Source of the DNA: Mauremys mutica
Taxonomy: Eukaryota > Chordata > Testudines > Geoemydidae
Length of the DNA: 64,000 nucleotides
NCBI RefSeq assembly: GCF_020497125.1
Contig: NC_059080.1
Span: 70,972,618-71,036,617 of the forward strand
Direction of reading: 5' to 3'
Made by a program: the position numbers and the translations under genes. Numbering within the stretch: the first letter of the stretch is position 1; each line of letters starts with the position of its first letter. Shown piece after piece: positions 23,601-33,195 of this stretch. The notes below the pieces were generated by a model. The model was not told the origin of the DNA and searched no databases. It was given only the letters and a program-made list of their open reading frames with translations.

Positions 23601-26600
23601 CCACAGGACAGTGTTAAATTACCCAAAAGCTATCAGTCACTACATTTTGAAAAGTCCTTCCCTTACTGTGTTGTTGATTATTAAAAGTAGTTTTCTGTTA
23701 CTTACTTTTCCCGTCATGGTTTTTTACACAATGCTGTGTTAGATGTCTTGGGTGGGTCGCTGGGTGGTTGAGGGGGTAGTGTAATGCATAGGACAGTCAC
23801 CTTTAGCAGGGTACAGAGACGGGGGCTGGATCAGCAGCATGTCACACACACAGTGCAGTCAGTAGGCGGTTAGCTGGTATGGGAGGTGGTTTGCAGGTTT
23901 TCTGTTGTTGGGGGTGGTACGTGTATTTGTAGCGGGGGAGGGGGGTTACAGATGTCATGCAACGGTCCCTGTAATGGACCGCAGAGCCACGCAGCAGAGG
24001 AATCTGTATCCGTCCTCCCCCGCAACAAGGCCATATAGCCCCCGCACACAGAGTCCAAAAAAGGAGGGATGGCAGGATCCGTTGAAACAACCAGTCCGGC
24101 ACTGCTGACCGGTCTGGGAGCGGGAGCATGTCAAACCTCGACTTTAGAGGCGGTCTTTACATGACCACACACCCTACCCAGCACAGTGTGCGTCCCAGTT
24201 TCAACCCTTTAACGCAAAGTCATCAATAAATACACTGTTGTAAAGCTACAGTGGAGCATGTACTTTAATTTTTAAATGTGTGTTAGAAGTTGGGGAAGCG
24301 GGGTGGATGGGGTATGTAACTGCAGAGGCTAGTCAACAGTAACTTGGTAAAGAAACAGGGGCAGGTTCAGCTTCTCTGTGAAGAAACTGAACAGTCACAG
24401 TTCACGCTGCTCGCTGGTACTTGAAGAGTTCCTTGTCGCTGTGCAAGGTGCCTGCATAGGGCGTGACGAGCCAGGGCATTAGCGGGTAGGCTGGGTCCCC
24501 TAAGATCAGTATGGGCATCTGCACATCCCAAGCGTTATTTTGTGGTCCGGGAAGAAACTACCTTCCTGCAGGCGTCTAAGCAGACCAGAGTTCCTGAAAA
24601 CACGCGCGTCATGAACTTTGCCTGGCCACCCGACGTTGATGTTGGTAAAACGTCCCCCATGGTCCACCACTGCTCGCAGCACCATTGAAAATTAGCCAAA
24701 TTTCTCAGCAGCTGACTGCGGAAGAGGTGGACGATAAGTTGTGAGGAGCTGACAGCGGCCACAACTGCAGCGGGATCCGTGCTCGCAGTGCTGTGGCGCC
24801 CGCGCTGTCACTGAGAAGAAAAGTGCACGAACAGATTGCCAGCTGGCGCTTTCAGGGAGGGATGCTGGGCGTGATTGACGGTTCAATGATGACAGTTACC
24901 CAAAACCACCCTCCACACAATTCCCCCCCCCAGCATGCATTGGTGGGAAATCCCAGCATTCCAATGGGCGGCGGGGAGTGCGGGAACTGTGGGATAGCTT
25001 CCCACAGTGCACCGCTTCCAAAGTCGACGCTTCGCCCGTTACTGTGGACTCACACAGTCGAATTAGTGTATTTATTGTGGATACACAACTTCGACTTCAT
25101 TAGGTCGATTCCAGAAATTCGAATTAAGATGAATCGAAATAGTCTTGTAGTGTAGACGTACCCTCAGAGTCTTTCCTGGTGCCCCCCATGCAACCTTTCC
25201 CCCACTCCCCCACCATGCTATGAAAACTCCAGGGTGGTTGAAAATATTTACCAGAGCTCCACTCCAGACAGCTCTGGCTGAATTTAAGACTTGACCTAAT
25301 TTATCTAGCTGGATTAATAATCAAAGGTGGCTCAGAAAGCACTTTCAGTACAAATTGACTTGTGTGCACATGGATGCACCCATTCATGTTTCAACAGCTG
25401 TATTTGCATGAAAAAAATCCTCCCCAAATATTTGTATGAACAAAATTCTATTGCACCATATTCACACAAAAAAGCAATATAAACAGAAGGGTGGACTGAA
25501 TAGTGAGTCAGATGTGTCCTACTTCTTCATGAGTGTGTGTGAGTGAGAGAGAGAGAGAGAGAGAGGGTGTGGGTGTGAAATGTTCTGTGAGAAGTTTAGA
25601 GATTTTGAAAAAATTTCCTGTCCTAAATTGAGATGAAAAGTTAATGTTGAAAAATTTCGCAAATTGATAATCTGGGGGGAAGGGGGAAAAAACCCTTAGA
25701 TTGGGTCAATTGATATATTTTGTTTTGATTATTTTGAAATGTTTCATTTGATTGTTTAAATATTTTGTTTTTTAGTATAAATTAACTAAAACGTCAAAAT
25801 AAGAGTTGTTTTGAACCACAGAACGAACCATTTCATTTTGAAAATGCTGACATGAACATTTCAACAACTTTGAAACTTTTTTCAACATTTCTTTTAGTTG
25901 TGAGATTGATGGGGAAAGGCTCTGTTTCAATCAGTTTCAGTTTTGATGAATTGGGATCTTCTGATGAAAAATCTTTAATTAGAAAGTTCCCCACTAGCGC
26001 TAGTGTGTGTTGTGTAGACAGATGCAAGCTTCATATCGACGATATGGGAATGTAGGAATACTGCTTTTCGCACATTCTTCTTTAATTCCCCCTGACGTTT
26101 TATTTAATTCTGTTCATTTTGTTCATTTTTCTTGATTATAGAAAGATGGGCTGCTAGGGTTCTTGTAAACATGTTAGGTTTAACTCATCTAATGGCTTTC
26201 AAGTAATCAGGAAAGGACTGAAATCCATTAATGGGCTTTTCCTAGTAAGGAGAAAATGAGGACACAATTCAAGTTACTCTTTCCAACTCTCTTTTTCTTT
26301 ATAATATGCTCAGAGTTTTTCTAACTGCTTTGAGCAGAGATGGTGATTGATAGCAATCACAGCAACTAGGCTTACTGCACTCACAACTACAGAAAACAGC
26401 TATGGTACAATCTTCTAGCCAGCCTATAGTTTCTTGCACCAAAATATGCCAGCTGCTGTGTGACTCTGTATGGGTTTTTTCCCCCCAAAGCAACAGGGGG
26501 CTAAAGAAGCTGGTATTTTCCAAGCCCTGGGAAGAGGTCATCTCTGTCTATATAGCTGCTATGTAAAAAAGCAAAATCTATTTGAATTCAATGACTCTCT

Positions 26601-29600
26601 CTCTCTCCCCTTTAAAAACAAAGTTTGGATGTATTTATTGTTATCAGTCTGTTCTTTTTAAAAGCACTAATTAATCTAACAGCAAGCTGTAAACAGGGGC
26701 GGCTCCAGGCCCCAGCACGCCAAGCACGAGCTTGGGACGGCAAGCTGCGGGGGGCGCTCTGCTGGCGCCACGAGGGCGGCAGGCAGGCTGCCTTCGGTGG
26801 CTTGCCTGCGGAGGGTCCGCTGGTCCCGTGGCTTCGGAGGACCTCCCGCAGGCGTGCCTGCAGAGGGTCCGCTGGTCCCGCGGCTTTGGAGGACCTCCCG
26901 CAGGCATGCCGAAGCTGCAGGACCAGCGGACCCTCCGCAGGCTAACCGCCGGAGGCAGCCTGCCTGCTGTGCTTGGGGTGGCAAAATCCCTAGAGCCGTC
27001 CCTGGTTGTAAATATACCTAGGTATAGCTGTAGGTTAATTTAATAGCTCTGTGACAAAGCTATATCATATCTAAAATGTAGCTTACAGCAATAAATATCC
27101 ACCAGATATCCCTAACTAGCTGAAATAGAGATGGCATGATATAACTAGTTGCTGAATTCCTTGAGACATTTCCAGTTATGTAGAAACATTATGGCTTATT
27201 CTTTCTGCATTCAGTGGTCACTTGTGGGTGACATCTTTCAAACACCATATACGTTTCACATTCCACCCAGCTGAAGACAGTGTTGTATTTGTAATTGTGG
27301 GAGGAAAGATGGATACATTTGTACTGGTTGGCTGTCGTCCTTGTTTTCTTGTCTTAGTCCTCCATACTACTCTAACAACCCCTTGAAATGAAAATAGGGA
27401 ATATATTGATTTAATTCTAGGTGCTAATGAGCTGTAATCAATCTAATGCTAGACTTGATTATTTTTAAATTGAAGGAGTGTCTAATGTGACTTTTTTTAT
27501 TGGTTTGAGAAGTCTGTGAATAAACAGCAGAGTCCTGTGGCACCTTATAGACTAACAGACGTATTGGAGCATGAGCTTTCGTGGATGAATACCCACTTCA
27601 TGCATCCGCCGAAGTGGGTATTCACCCACGAAAGCTCATGCTCCAATACATCTGTTAGTCTGGATCTGTAAAAGCAGCAAAGAGTCCTGTGGCACCTTAT
27701 AGGCTAACACGGCTACCCCTCTGTTACTGTGAATAAACAATTCAGCATGATGATGGTTTGTACTTACGTTGATATTGTTATGAGTAGCATATAACATGAC
27801 TTGAAAACTAGATAGCTAGCATAGCATGCCCAGATGTTGGTAGTAAAATGCATGAGAAATAGAGAACCAGCATCCAGTGCAGAGAAGATTCCCAGTGCTA
27901 GCTCTCCTGAAAGATCCCAGTTAATTTTCACATATCCTACTGCCATGGAGGTTACTGAACCTAGAGAGATGATATAAGAACATTGAGTTTTATACCTGCC
28001 ATGCTATCAAGTGAATAGTAACATACTTATATTTTGATTTTAAAGCCACGGTAAATATTTGACTAGAACAGTTCTAGTTCCAGTTGTAAGTTGTTTATTT
28101 TATGCAACAGATTAGTCATTTTTAGACACCTGCATTCATCAATTCTTGTCATTTTTATTAATGATAAATCATAGTCATGATTATACTCGGTGTATTGGAC
28201 AAGCTGTTGTGCAAACGGAAAATGTTCTTAGTCTGAATGTCAACAGTATGTACCGGAGCTGGACTACTCTAGAGATAGAATCTGGGCTATTGATTGACAA
28301 AAGAAGCCATACTAGATGGTTCAATGCTTCCCATAGATAAATCAAGAGAAACTGCTATTCCAGTTATAGACATAGTATCTCAAGCTGACATTTTTATTTA
28401 CCAGTCTAATGGTCGATATTGATGCAATTCTGAAAGGTATCTTACCACTTTAATGAAGTTGCTGAATATTTTCTGAAATATCAGATAAGTATAGATTTGA
28501 TGTATAGAAAAGGTTGTTACAGACTCATTTGTTGTAAAAGTTTTTGAATGCTGGAAGGAAGAGCTTTTGCCTGGCTTAAGGGACACTTTCTATTTAATGT
28601 TTTTTCTAATTGACTAATTTAAAAAAAATCTGAGAGACCATCCCGCAACACGTCCTTTTAAATGTATTATTTAAAAAATGTATAAGGGCTTTTCTGCTCC
28701 CTTATTGACATTGAGAAGATTTTTTTCAGTCAGTCTGTTTTTTCTCTTGTTAACTGTCTGCCCAGTAAAAAGTGACTCTGGACAAAATGCTGTCAAGTGA
28801 GTAAAGTAAACAAACATGAAAAAATAGAACATATATTGTTCTGCTAACTACTTTGTCTCAGTCCTTCCAACCTTATGGAAGCCAAGTTAAAGTTGTTCAG
28901 GTGGCATAGACTGCATTTACATTCCTTCAGTTTGGTTACCGCCCTTCCCCCCCCACCCCAAACAAAACAAAACCCCACAAACTTTAACTTAAAATTTCCC
29001 GTCTGTCTGATGATCGCAGTCTAGGCACATCACCATTATTTTAGGAGGTTGGTTTTTTTTTGATACATACTAACTATAAAAGGGTGTCCTGCCACTTCAA
29101 GGGCCAGAAGGCCTAGGGCCAGCCAGCCCTGTTTAATTAGCCCTGCCCTGTTAACCTGTATGGGTTATTGGACTTAAACAGAAGAAAGCCCAGTGGTTGG
29201 GGGTTGGCTGGGGAGGGAGAGCAGACAGGCTGCTCCCACGTGGGGCAAGAAGCCTGACTCAGGCCAGGAACTGTCTGATGGCAGTGGCCAGCCAGAGACC
29301 CTTGGTGGGAAGGTAAACCTGGTCCAGATTGTTGGGTTGTTTGGAGCTCAGTAGCCAGTAGTTAGGTGGTAAGACAGGCCATTGTTGCCTGGGTCCTCCT
29401 GCAGTGGATGGGGCTGAAGGCTGAGCCCAGTGGGGCTGAAGATTTTTTGGTTTTGGTGCTTGTTTTGTACTTGGACTAAGGAATTCGTTACCCCAGAAGG
29501 GGTGAGAACATAAATGACTACAGGAGGAAGGGAGTGAGGCAGAGACTGCAAGGCCAAGTTTTGCTGCAAGGTACGCTCTGGGACAGTGAGTGTTGTAGGT

Positions 29601-32600
29601 ACCCTTCACTCAAACTTGGCTGCGTTTTCATCTGGGAACTTTCTTGGTTTTTGAACAAGTATTTTTGTAAAAATACTGGTGTTTGCCCATGTGATCTGGA
29701 AGTACTTATTTGGCTGCAGATATGTAACTCCTTGCATTCTGAAGACAGCTGTATTAATTAGCATGTTGCAGCCCCCTGTTTGTTAGAACTGTACTGATAT
29801 TTCTTGAAATGTACACATGCTGATCTGTGAATGTACTTTCTCCTTCCCAGTTCTGCTTAGAAGACCCTTGGGGTTCCCCAGGGAGCTTAGTAATTCCACT
29901 GAGCTTTGTTCATGTCCTTTTAAAATATGTCAAACTCCTATGTGGCTTCAGAAGCTCAGCTAGAATCCTGAAGCAAATCCTTTGACTGATGAATTTGCTA
30001 AGTCCACAGATCTTTTGTGAAACTTGCTAGGCCAGCCAGACCTTTTATTGATCTTGAAAAATCTATAGGGTGCCAACAGTGAACAGTGTTCTCTTAGGCC
30101 TGGTCTACACTAGGGGGGGGGGGTGTCGAACTAAGGTACGCAAGTTCAGCTACGCGAATAGTGTAGCTGAACTCGAACTACCTTAGTTCGAACTACTCAC
30201 CCGTCCAGACGCCGCGGGATCGAAGTCCGCGGCTCCCCCGTCGACTCCGCCACCGCCGTTCACGGTGGTGGAGTTCCGGAGTCGACGGGCGCACGTTCGG
30301 AGTTCGAACTATCGCGTCTAGATTAGACGCGATAGTTCGAACTCCGAGAAGTCGAACTCTACGCGTCGACCCGGCAGATAAGTATAGACCTACCCTTATT
30401 CCTAATCAGGCAGAGTATCACAATCGCTTACATATCCTAGTGCTCAATGTGTGAACTTGCTGGGCGTTTTGAGATGTGATGTGACGTGACACAGAATGGT
30501 TGAGAATGTATCTGAGGAAACACCTTGGGAGTGATTCACTGTTGCCTTGCACCTTGTGCAGCCATTTGCCCCAATGCAAAGTGAGTGTAAAACACTGCTG
30601 GATTGGGATGGTTGCATTCTGCATTTGTTTTGCACTGGGGTAAATAACTATTCCAGCTGCAGGGTAGCAGTGGACCAGGTCCCTAATTCTTTTTTAAAAC
30701 TCTGGTATCTCAGGATAGTGAAAACAACAAGGAGTCCTTGTGGCACCTTAGAGACTAACACATTTATTTGGGCATAAGCTTTCGTGGGCTAAACCCACTT
30801 CATCAGGATAGTGAGTATAACAGTTCGCTTAAAATTTTTGGTGAAAAAATTCTCCTCTAGCCCCACATTGCACATGCCAATTAGGATTTAGAAATTTCTT
30901 ATTGAGGCTTAGTTTTTTTTAAGTTCCTGTTCATAAAGGAAGGGTAACCACTGGCTCTGTCTTGCAGCCTTTATTCATATGAGTAGCAAGGCAACAGGGT
31001 TATATGTGAGAGAAGGCTCAACTAGAGATGGGCCTCTAATGAAACCCTAGAGGTGCACTTTAACTCTGGGGATGCTACCACCTCACCATATAGTACTTCC
31101 AAAACCCATGCTTCAGACTGAAATTTATTTGACTGTGAACACATTAAACATCTGAAAATTAAGTTTGATATTAAACTGATCTTCCTGTCATTTGATAGCT
31201 AATTCTAATAAGTACACTGGCCTGGGTCTCCTCAAGAGAAGTAACATACACAACAGTACGTCCAAAGTGTGCGCCATACTCTATTGAAGGATTTCTCTAA
31301 CTTTTCATAGTATGATCCATGTCATCTTAGGGAGCGTCTCACAGAAGCGTCCCTTCCCATTCATAAATGGGTAACATTTCTGGGCAAACATAGCAAGGCC
31401 CATGTGGAAAAATAACAGGCTAGCAATGCATTGTGAGCTTCTTTGAATGAATTTAGCAGCTGGACACAAGGTCCATGTGATCAGCGTGCTCTCCACAGTC
31501 CACCAAGTACTGCACAAAACTCTGGTCATCTAAAGACTACACTTTGGGAGTCACCCCCCTAGAGAAATACATGGCCCGGTGTTACATTTGAGGCTTCTCG
31601 TATGTCTCATGAACTAATATAATTTGAATGTACAACCTGCTTACCCCTAATGTGGAATGCTTGATAGGCATGAAATGGACTTAAACCACATGATAGGAGC
31701 ACATATGATTTATAACATATACCTGCTATAGTTTGTATTTTAGAATTTCTTAGAGGAAATACTTTAATACTATATTGTTTACTTACTCAGAAATGTTGCT
31801 GCTGCCTCAACAGCCCCATTATAAATGTCATAATTCTGAGAGGGTGCTCTGTCGTCCCATAACACCTGGATGTAATTCACAATCTGGTTATAGCCTGCAG
31901 TGGCTAAAGCCCACCATAGGGACCAGTAAAGAAGCTTCTTAGTGCAATAGCATTCCTTTAAATCCTTGCATAACTGCACAAGCATATGACACTGGTGCTT
32001 GTCAGACTGGCATTCAGGCAATGTCCTGGAAATGACAGATGATTTCTCAGGGTCTTTGTCCTCTTGGCAACTTGGCTGTTCGTTAATGCCGGGTGCATTT
32101 GACATTGTGTCTTGTCCCATTGTTCCTTGGGGAGTTTCAGGGATATGATTTTTGTGAAAGAACATACTTTTTTTTGGCATTGGTAGAAAAAATGAGGCTA
32201 GGAAGGCCAAGGACAGAGAAGCCAAACTAATGGCATTTAGATAAAAATAGGATAGCTCTGCCAAAGATACTAAAAGTTGCCCCAACACCGCTGCAACTGT
32301 GGTTGAAACAAGCGTGATGCTTCTGCAATAACTAGTCACTTTTTGATAATGGTCAGCACTGACAACGCTGTAAATGTAGGCGTAATAGGCAACTTCAGTG
32401 GCTGTTACCATCCCATAAAAAAACTCCATCCACTGCATGGCTAGCACTCCTTGGAAAAATAAAAGCATCAGCCACGTAATAATGAAGCTAAGGCCTTGTA
32501 GAATAATGATGGGCTTATAGCGCAGATAGTCTGTAATCAAGAAAACAGGAAACAGCAGCACCAGATAGGAGTATGTCCAAACTGGGAAAACCTGGTTTGT

Positions 32601-33195
32601 AACCTGGAAGGGAAAGGAAGGAATTCTGTGATTTTTTTTTTGATTTTTTTTGAATGAACTTGGAGAAAGGATCATGCTCATTGCTGTTAATTCAACGTGT
32701 TAAATATAGCAATATAAGTATGCATGATGCACAGATCTTATACTGCACTGTTCACTGTTTAATAGGGAAAACTTTAAAAATGTTAAGGCGATAGGGTTCA
32801 TAAAATAAACACATGCTGTCTACGTGCCCCCTGAATAATACCTTCTGTCAGGGAATTCTCAGTTGGCCCTTTAGGGCAGAAATGAGGATTGAGCTCCTAA
32901 TCTTTCACAGGGGAAATATCATTCATGTATCTTTCTGTAATAAATGTTGGCGAGTAAATGAGATTCTTATAGTTTCTTTATGAAGAATAAAGTACACTCA
33001 GTATTTTGTTATTCCATATAATGGGAAAGCAGTATATAGCCGTACCTCATCGATAGTCAGGTTTTTATCTGGTCCTGTTAGATAAGGGGTGAGGAAAGGT
33101 TCTGATGGCCTCATCATGGAGAAAAATCCATAAATGCAAAGGACCAGGGTAGGATAAATCCAGCTGCTGCTTCGTATTTCCTTCCAGCAAGCCAT
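11541..33195 (-). CDS. SLC19A3: Thiamine transporter 2 (SLC19A3), five coding exons
   Basis: The coding exons on the minus strand are 33195-33046, 32603-31787, 27960-27768, 13331-13190 and 11696-11541 (stop included). They total 1458 nt, or 485 residues, against 496 in human. Every junction has GT/AG ends and compatible phase (0, 1, 2, 0). The protein is a 12-segment major-facilitator transporter of the reduced-folate family, which carries thiamine across the plasma membrane. Diagnostic stretches are [11 protein letters not shown] in the first helix, [23 protein letters not shown] before the central cytosolic loop, and YNGAVEA. G23, K44, W59, E110 and Y113 keep the human numbering. N293 and E316 match human N297 and E320. 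From memory, these are human disease or substrate-contact positions. The loop around residues 200-260 is poorly conserved, as expected. The neighbour CCL20 is divergent, as in human. The 5' non-coding exon and promoter were not located. The gene looks functional. Confidence 0.96.
11697..13189 (-). other. SLC19A3 intron 4
   Basis: It has GTAAAT at the donor and TTTTTTTCAG at the acceptor. No mobile element with clear ends was recognised, and the open frames near 11842-12151 have no family resemblance. Confidence 0.7.
13190..13331 (-). CDS. SLC19A3: SLC19A3 coding exon 4 (residues 387-434)
   Basis: The exon is 142 nt. It begins after AATTTTAG and completes a threonine codon before [17 protein letters not shown]. 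It ends with the glutamine of KIVTQ before the donor GTAAAT. It holds the helix [21 protein letters not shown] large Harbinger element begins about 250 bp upstream of it in intron 3. Confidence 0.94.
14264..15842 (+). pseudogene. HARBI1-like DDE transposase relic
   Basis: The recognisable protein runs from an early ATG near 14264 through [15 protein letters not shown] and [20 protein letters not shown]. The catalytic region includes [43 protein letters not shown] and [11 protein letters not shown], then [13 protein letters not shown], ending at TGA 15840-15842. The acidic residues of the DDE core are present. Lesions are early stops, a 326 bp hAT insertion at 14434, a stop at 14888, loss of about a dozen residues before the NQFGVGKST stretch, a frameshift after the LKG codons near 15585, and a second frameshift in a T run near 15690. 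The longest open piece is 14906-15601. It cannot encode active transposase. Confidence 0.88.
14434..14759. mobile_element. hAT-type element nested in Harbinger 1
   Basis: It is 326 bp with ends CAGGGGCGGCTC and GAGCTGCCCCTG, flanked by a perfect 8 bp duplication CATGTGGC on both sides. GC-rich CCGCAGGCGTGCC-like repeats fill the interior and create long meaningless open frames on both strands. Copies of the family also lie at 2873 and 26694. Confidence 0.88.
16040..17515 (-). pseudogene. SANT/Myb-like Harbinger partner gene relic
   Basis: Reading the minus strand, fragments in shifting frames give [17 protein letters not shown] and [10 protein letters not shown] of the trihelix SANT domain (about 17430-17220). 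An acidic run of glutamates follows (about 17110-17050), then the C-terminal module [17 protein letters not shown] and a coiled stretch with [20 protein letters not shown] (about 16480-16120). It is homologous to the intact gene at 21770-23684 but is broken by frameshifts in the DNA-binding part. Confidence 0.8.
17880..18030 (+). mobile_element. MIR-type (CORE) SINE fragment
   Basis: The sequence CCATTTTGTAGATGGAGAACTGAGGCACAGAGG, read as shorter blocks CCATTTTGTAGATGG and GAACTGAGGCACAGAGG, then AGGGAATTAAACCTGGGTCT, is the conserved MIR core and 3' half. It is an ancient amniote repeat in SLC19A3 intron 3. Confidence 0.78.
18498..18788 (-). repeat. 3' LTR (291 bp)
   Basis: This is the downstream LTR in the element's orientation. 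It matches the other LTR across its length by eye, with a 17-base AG run here against 19 in the partner. Confidence 0.92.
18950..18995. repeat. Short palindrome CCTCAGCTGGTGT
   Basis: TCCTCAGCTGGTGT and ACACCAGCTGAGGA are perfect inverted arms around a short loop. Related sequence occurs near 11340 and 42330, which marks it as a dispersed palindromic repeat captured inside the LTR element. Confidence 0.6.
20064..20217 (-). repeat. Five copies of a 15-base motif in the LTR element leader
   Basis: GCGACTTATAGCCGC starts at 20064, 20125, 20151, 20177 and 20203 on the plus strand, spaced 26 bases for four of the five. The motif holds a near-palindromic core. A structural or packaging role in the element's RNA is possible but unproven. 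Confidence 0.8.
20208..20450 (-). CDS. Small repetitive ORF inside the LTR element (function unknown)
   Basis: This is an 80-codon frame that begins 51 nt after the 5' LTR on the element's sense strand. It consists of about four tandem units of 17-20 residues that start with PEL or PEF, contain AWLGAA or AAAAG, and end in a basic PKKKG-like stretch. It resembles no gag protein that I recognise. The repeat at DNA level (units near 20290, 20350 and 20410) may simply keep the frame open. Coding is uncertain. Confidence 0.3.
   Translation of the reverse strand: MPELSVAWLGAARKPNKKGGAPELRVEAAAAGRPKRGAPEFSVAWLGAAGSPKKKGGAPELSGERQAAGRLKREPREERL
20501..20793 (-). repeat. 5' LTR (293 bp)
   Basis: This is the upstream LTR in the element's orientation. 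It carries a TATA-like GTATATAAG and an AATAAAG. The downstream edge is followed by the putative primer-binding site. Confidence 0.92.
21770..23684 (+). CDS. SANT/Myb-like DNA-binding protein of a Harbinger element, two exons, intact
   Basis: Exon 1 is 21770-22322 and exon 2 is 23185-23684. The donor GTAAGT (phase 1) and acceptor TCACACAG join them in one open frame of 350 residues. The N-terminal trihelix SANT domain (about residues 15-105) shows the tryptophans and spacing of this family: [53 protein letters not shown] and [13 protein letters not shown]. An acidic segment follows ([11 protein letters not shown]), then [10 protein letters not shown]. Exon 2 supplies [16 protein letters not shown] and a coiled coil with [20 protein letters not shown]. 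In Harbinger elements this partner protein brings transposase to the nucleus and the element ends. The start was chosen at [11 protein letters not shown], where family similarity begins. A longer frame opens at 21674. The gene is antisense to SLC19A3. Confidence 0.82.
24405..24690 (-). pseudogene. Truncated HARBI1-like transposase fragment
   Basis: The minus strand gives [47 protein letters not shown] and, after a frameshift, [19 protein letters not shown]. The N-terminal half with the first catalytic aspartate, and the C-terminal half, are absent. Sequence upstream (24700-24890) does not resume the family. Confidence 0.8.
25541..25564 (+). repeat. GA simple repeat followed by AT-rich dispersed repeat
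   Basis: A GA run of about two dozen bases occurs here. An AT-rich stretch with GAAAAAATTTCCTGTCC and AAAATTTCGCAAATTG continues to about 26010. It resembles the repeats near 5030 and 34470. Confidence 0.6.
26694..27004. mobile_element. hAT-type element (GGGCGGCTC family)
   Basis: It is 311 bp with ends CAGGGGCGGCTCC and GAGCCGTCCCTG. The flanks are GCTGTAAA and GTTGTAAA, an 8 bp duplication with one change. Open frames in it are repeat artefacts. It lies in SLC19A3 intron 3. Confidence 0.85.
27527..27726. mobile_element. Penelope-like 3' end, palindromic insertion in SLC19A3 intron 3
   Basis: Long inverted arms share AGAGTCCTGTGGCACC at the ends and GAAGTGGGTATTCACC near the turn. It is flanked by a 13 bp duplication CTGTGAATAAACA (27514-27526 and 27727-27739). 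The duplication ends 28 bp from the exon 3 splice donor. Confidence 0.86.
27768..27960 (-). CDS. SLC19A3: SLC19A3 coding exon 3 (residues 323-387)
   Basis: The exon is 193 nt. The acceptor CTCTAG gives phase 1 and the donor GTAAGT gives phase 2. It encodes [18 protein letters not shown], the [10 protein letters not shown] helix and the start of LLITIST. A palindromic Penelope-like insertion ends about 30 bp downstream of the donor in intron 3. Confidence 0.95.
30097..30395. mobile_element. Triple-hairpin Harbinger MITE, copy 1
   Basis: The ends are GGCCTGGTCTACACTAG and GTATAGACCTACCC, with a TTA duplication on both sides. Inside are three serial inverted repeats: around GTTCAGCTACG (30144-30175), around GTCGACTCCGCCACC (30240-30290), and a perfect 22 bp stem around GAACTATCGCGTCTA (30299-30345). 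It is non-coding and lies in SLC19A3 intron 2. Confidence 0.87.
30722..30803. mobile_element. Short linear Penelope-like 3' end
   Basis: It holds only one arm (GGAGTCCTTGTGGCACC to CCCACTTCAT). It is flanked by an 11 bp duplication CAGGATAGTGA (30711-30721 and 30804-30814). It lies in SLC19A3 intron 2. Confidence 0.82.
31787..32603 (-). CDS. SLC19A3: SLC19A3 coding exon 2 (residues 51-322)
   Basis: This is the large central exon of 817 nt. The acceptor CTTCCAG precedes the valine of the [13 protein letters not shown] stretch, and the donor GTAAGT follows a single phase-1 base. It encodes helices 2-6, the conserved PMPKKSMFF turn, the variable cytosolic loop and the start of the second bundle ([28 protein letters not shown]). 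Upstream in-frame codons that begin MSMILS belong to intron 1 and are not part of the protein. Confidence 0.96.
33046..33195 (-). CDS. SLC19A3: SLC19A3 coding exon 1 (residues 1-50)
   Basis: This exon encodes the start methionine, the N-terminal cytosolic tail and the first membrane helix. It includes the signature MMRPSEPF and the loop GPDKNLT, where N45 is a possible N-glycosylation site. The donor GTACGG follows GAG at 33046, giving phase 0. An acceptor TTTTAG lies 11 nt upstream of the ATG (exon base 33206), so a non-coding exon must lie further upstream, as in the human gene. ORFs that run on through the donor are artefacts. Confidence 0.95.

Larger units (their letters stand above)
21380..25163 (+). 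mobile_element. Harbinger (PIF) element 2, SANT gene intact, transposase truncated
   Basis: The ends read GGGCTGGTCCACACTAG on the left and, on the opposite strand, GGGTACGTCTACACTAC on the right. The target duplication is TCA on both sides. The SANT gene runs on the plus strand and a transposase fragment on the minus strand, converging. The element is therefore inverted relative to element 1. Both lie in SLC19A3 intron 3. Confidence 0.88.
27961..31786 (-). other. SLC19A3 intron 2
   Basis: Besides the MITE at 30097 and the Penelope end at 30722, a moderately GC-rich block at about 29075-29640 looks repeat-derived, but I could not classify it. No exon was seen. Confidence 0.6.

Noticed and set aside
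32604..32681. An upstream methionine extending SLC19A3 exon 2
   Set aside because: A consensus acceptor CTTCCAG and perfect phase with exon 1 show that this part is intron.
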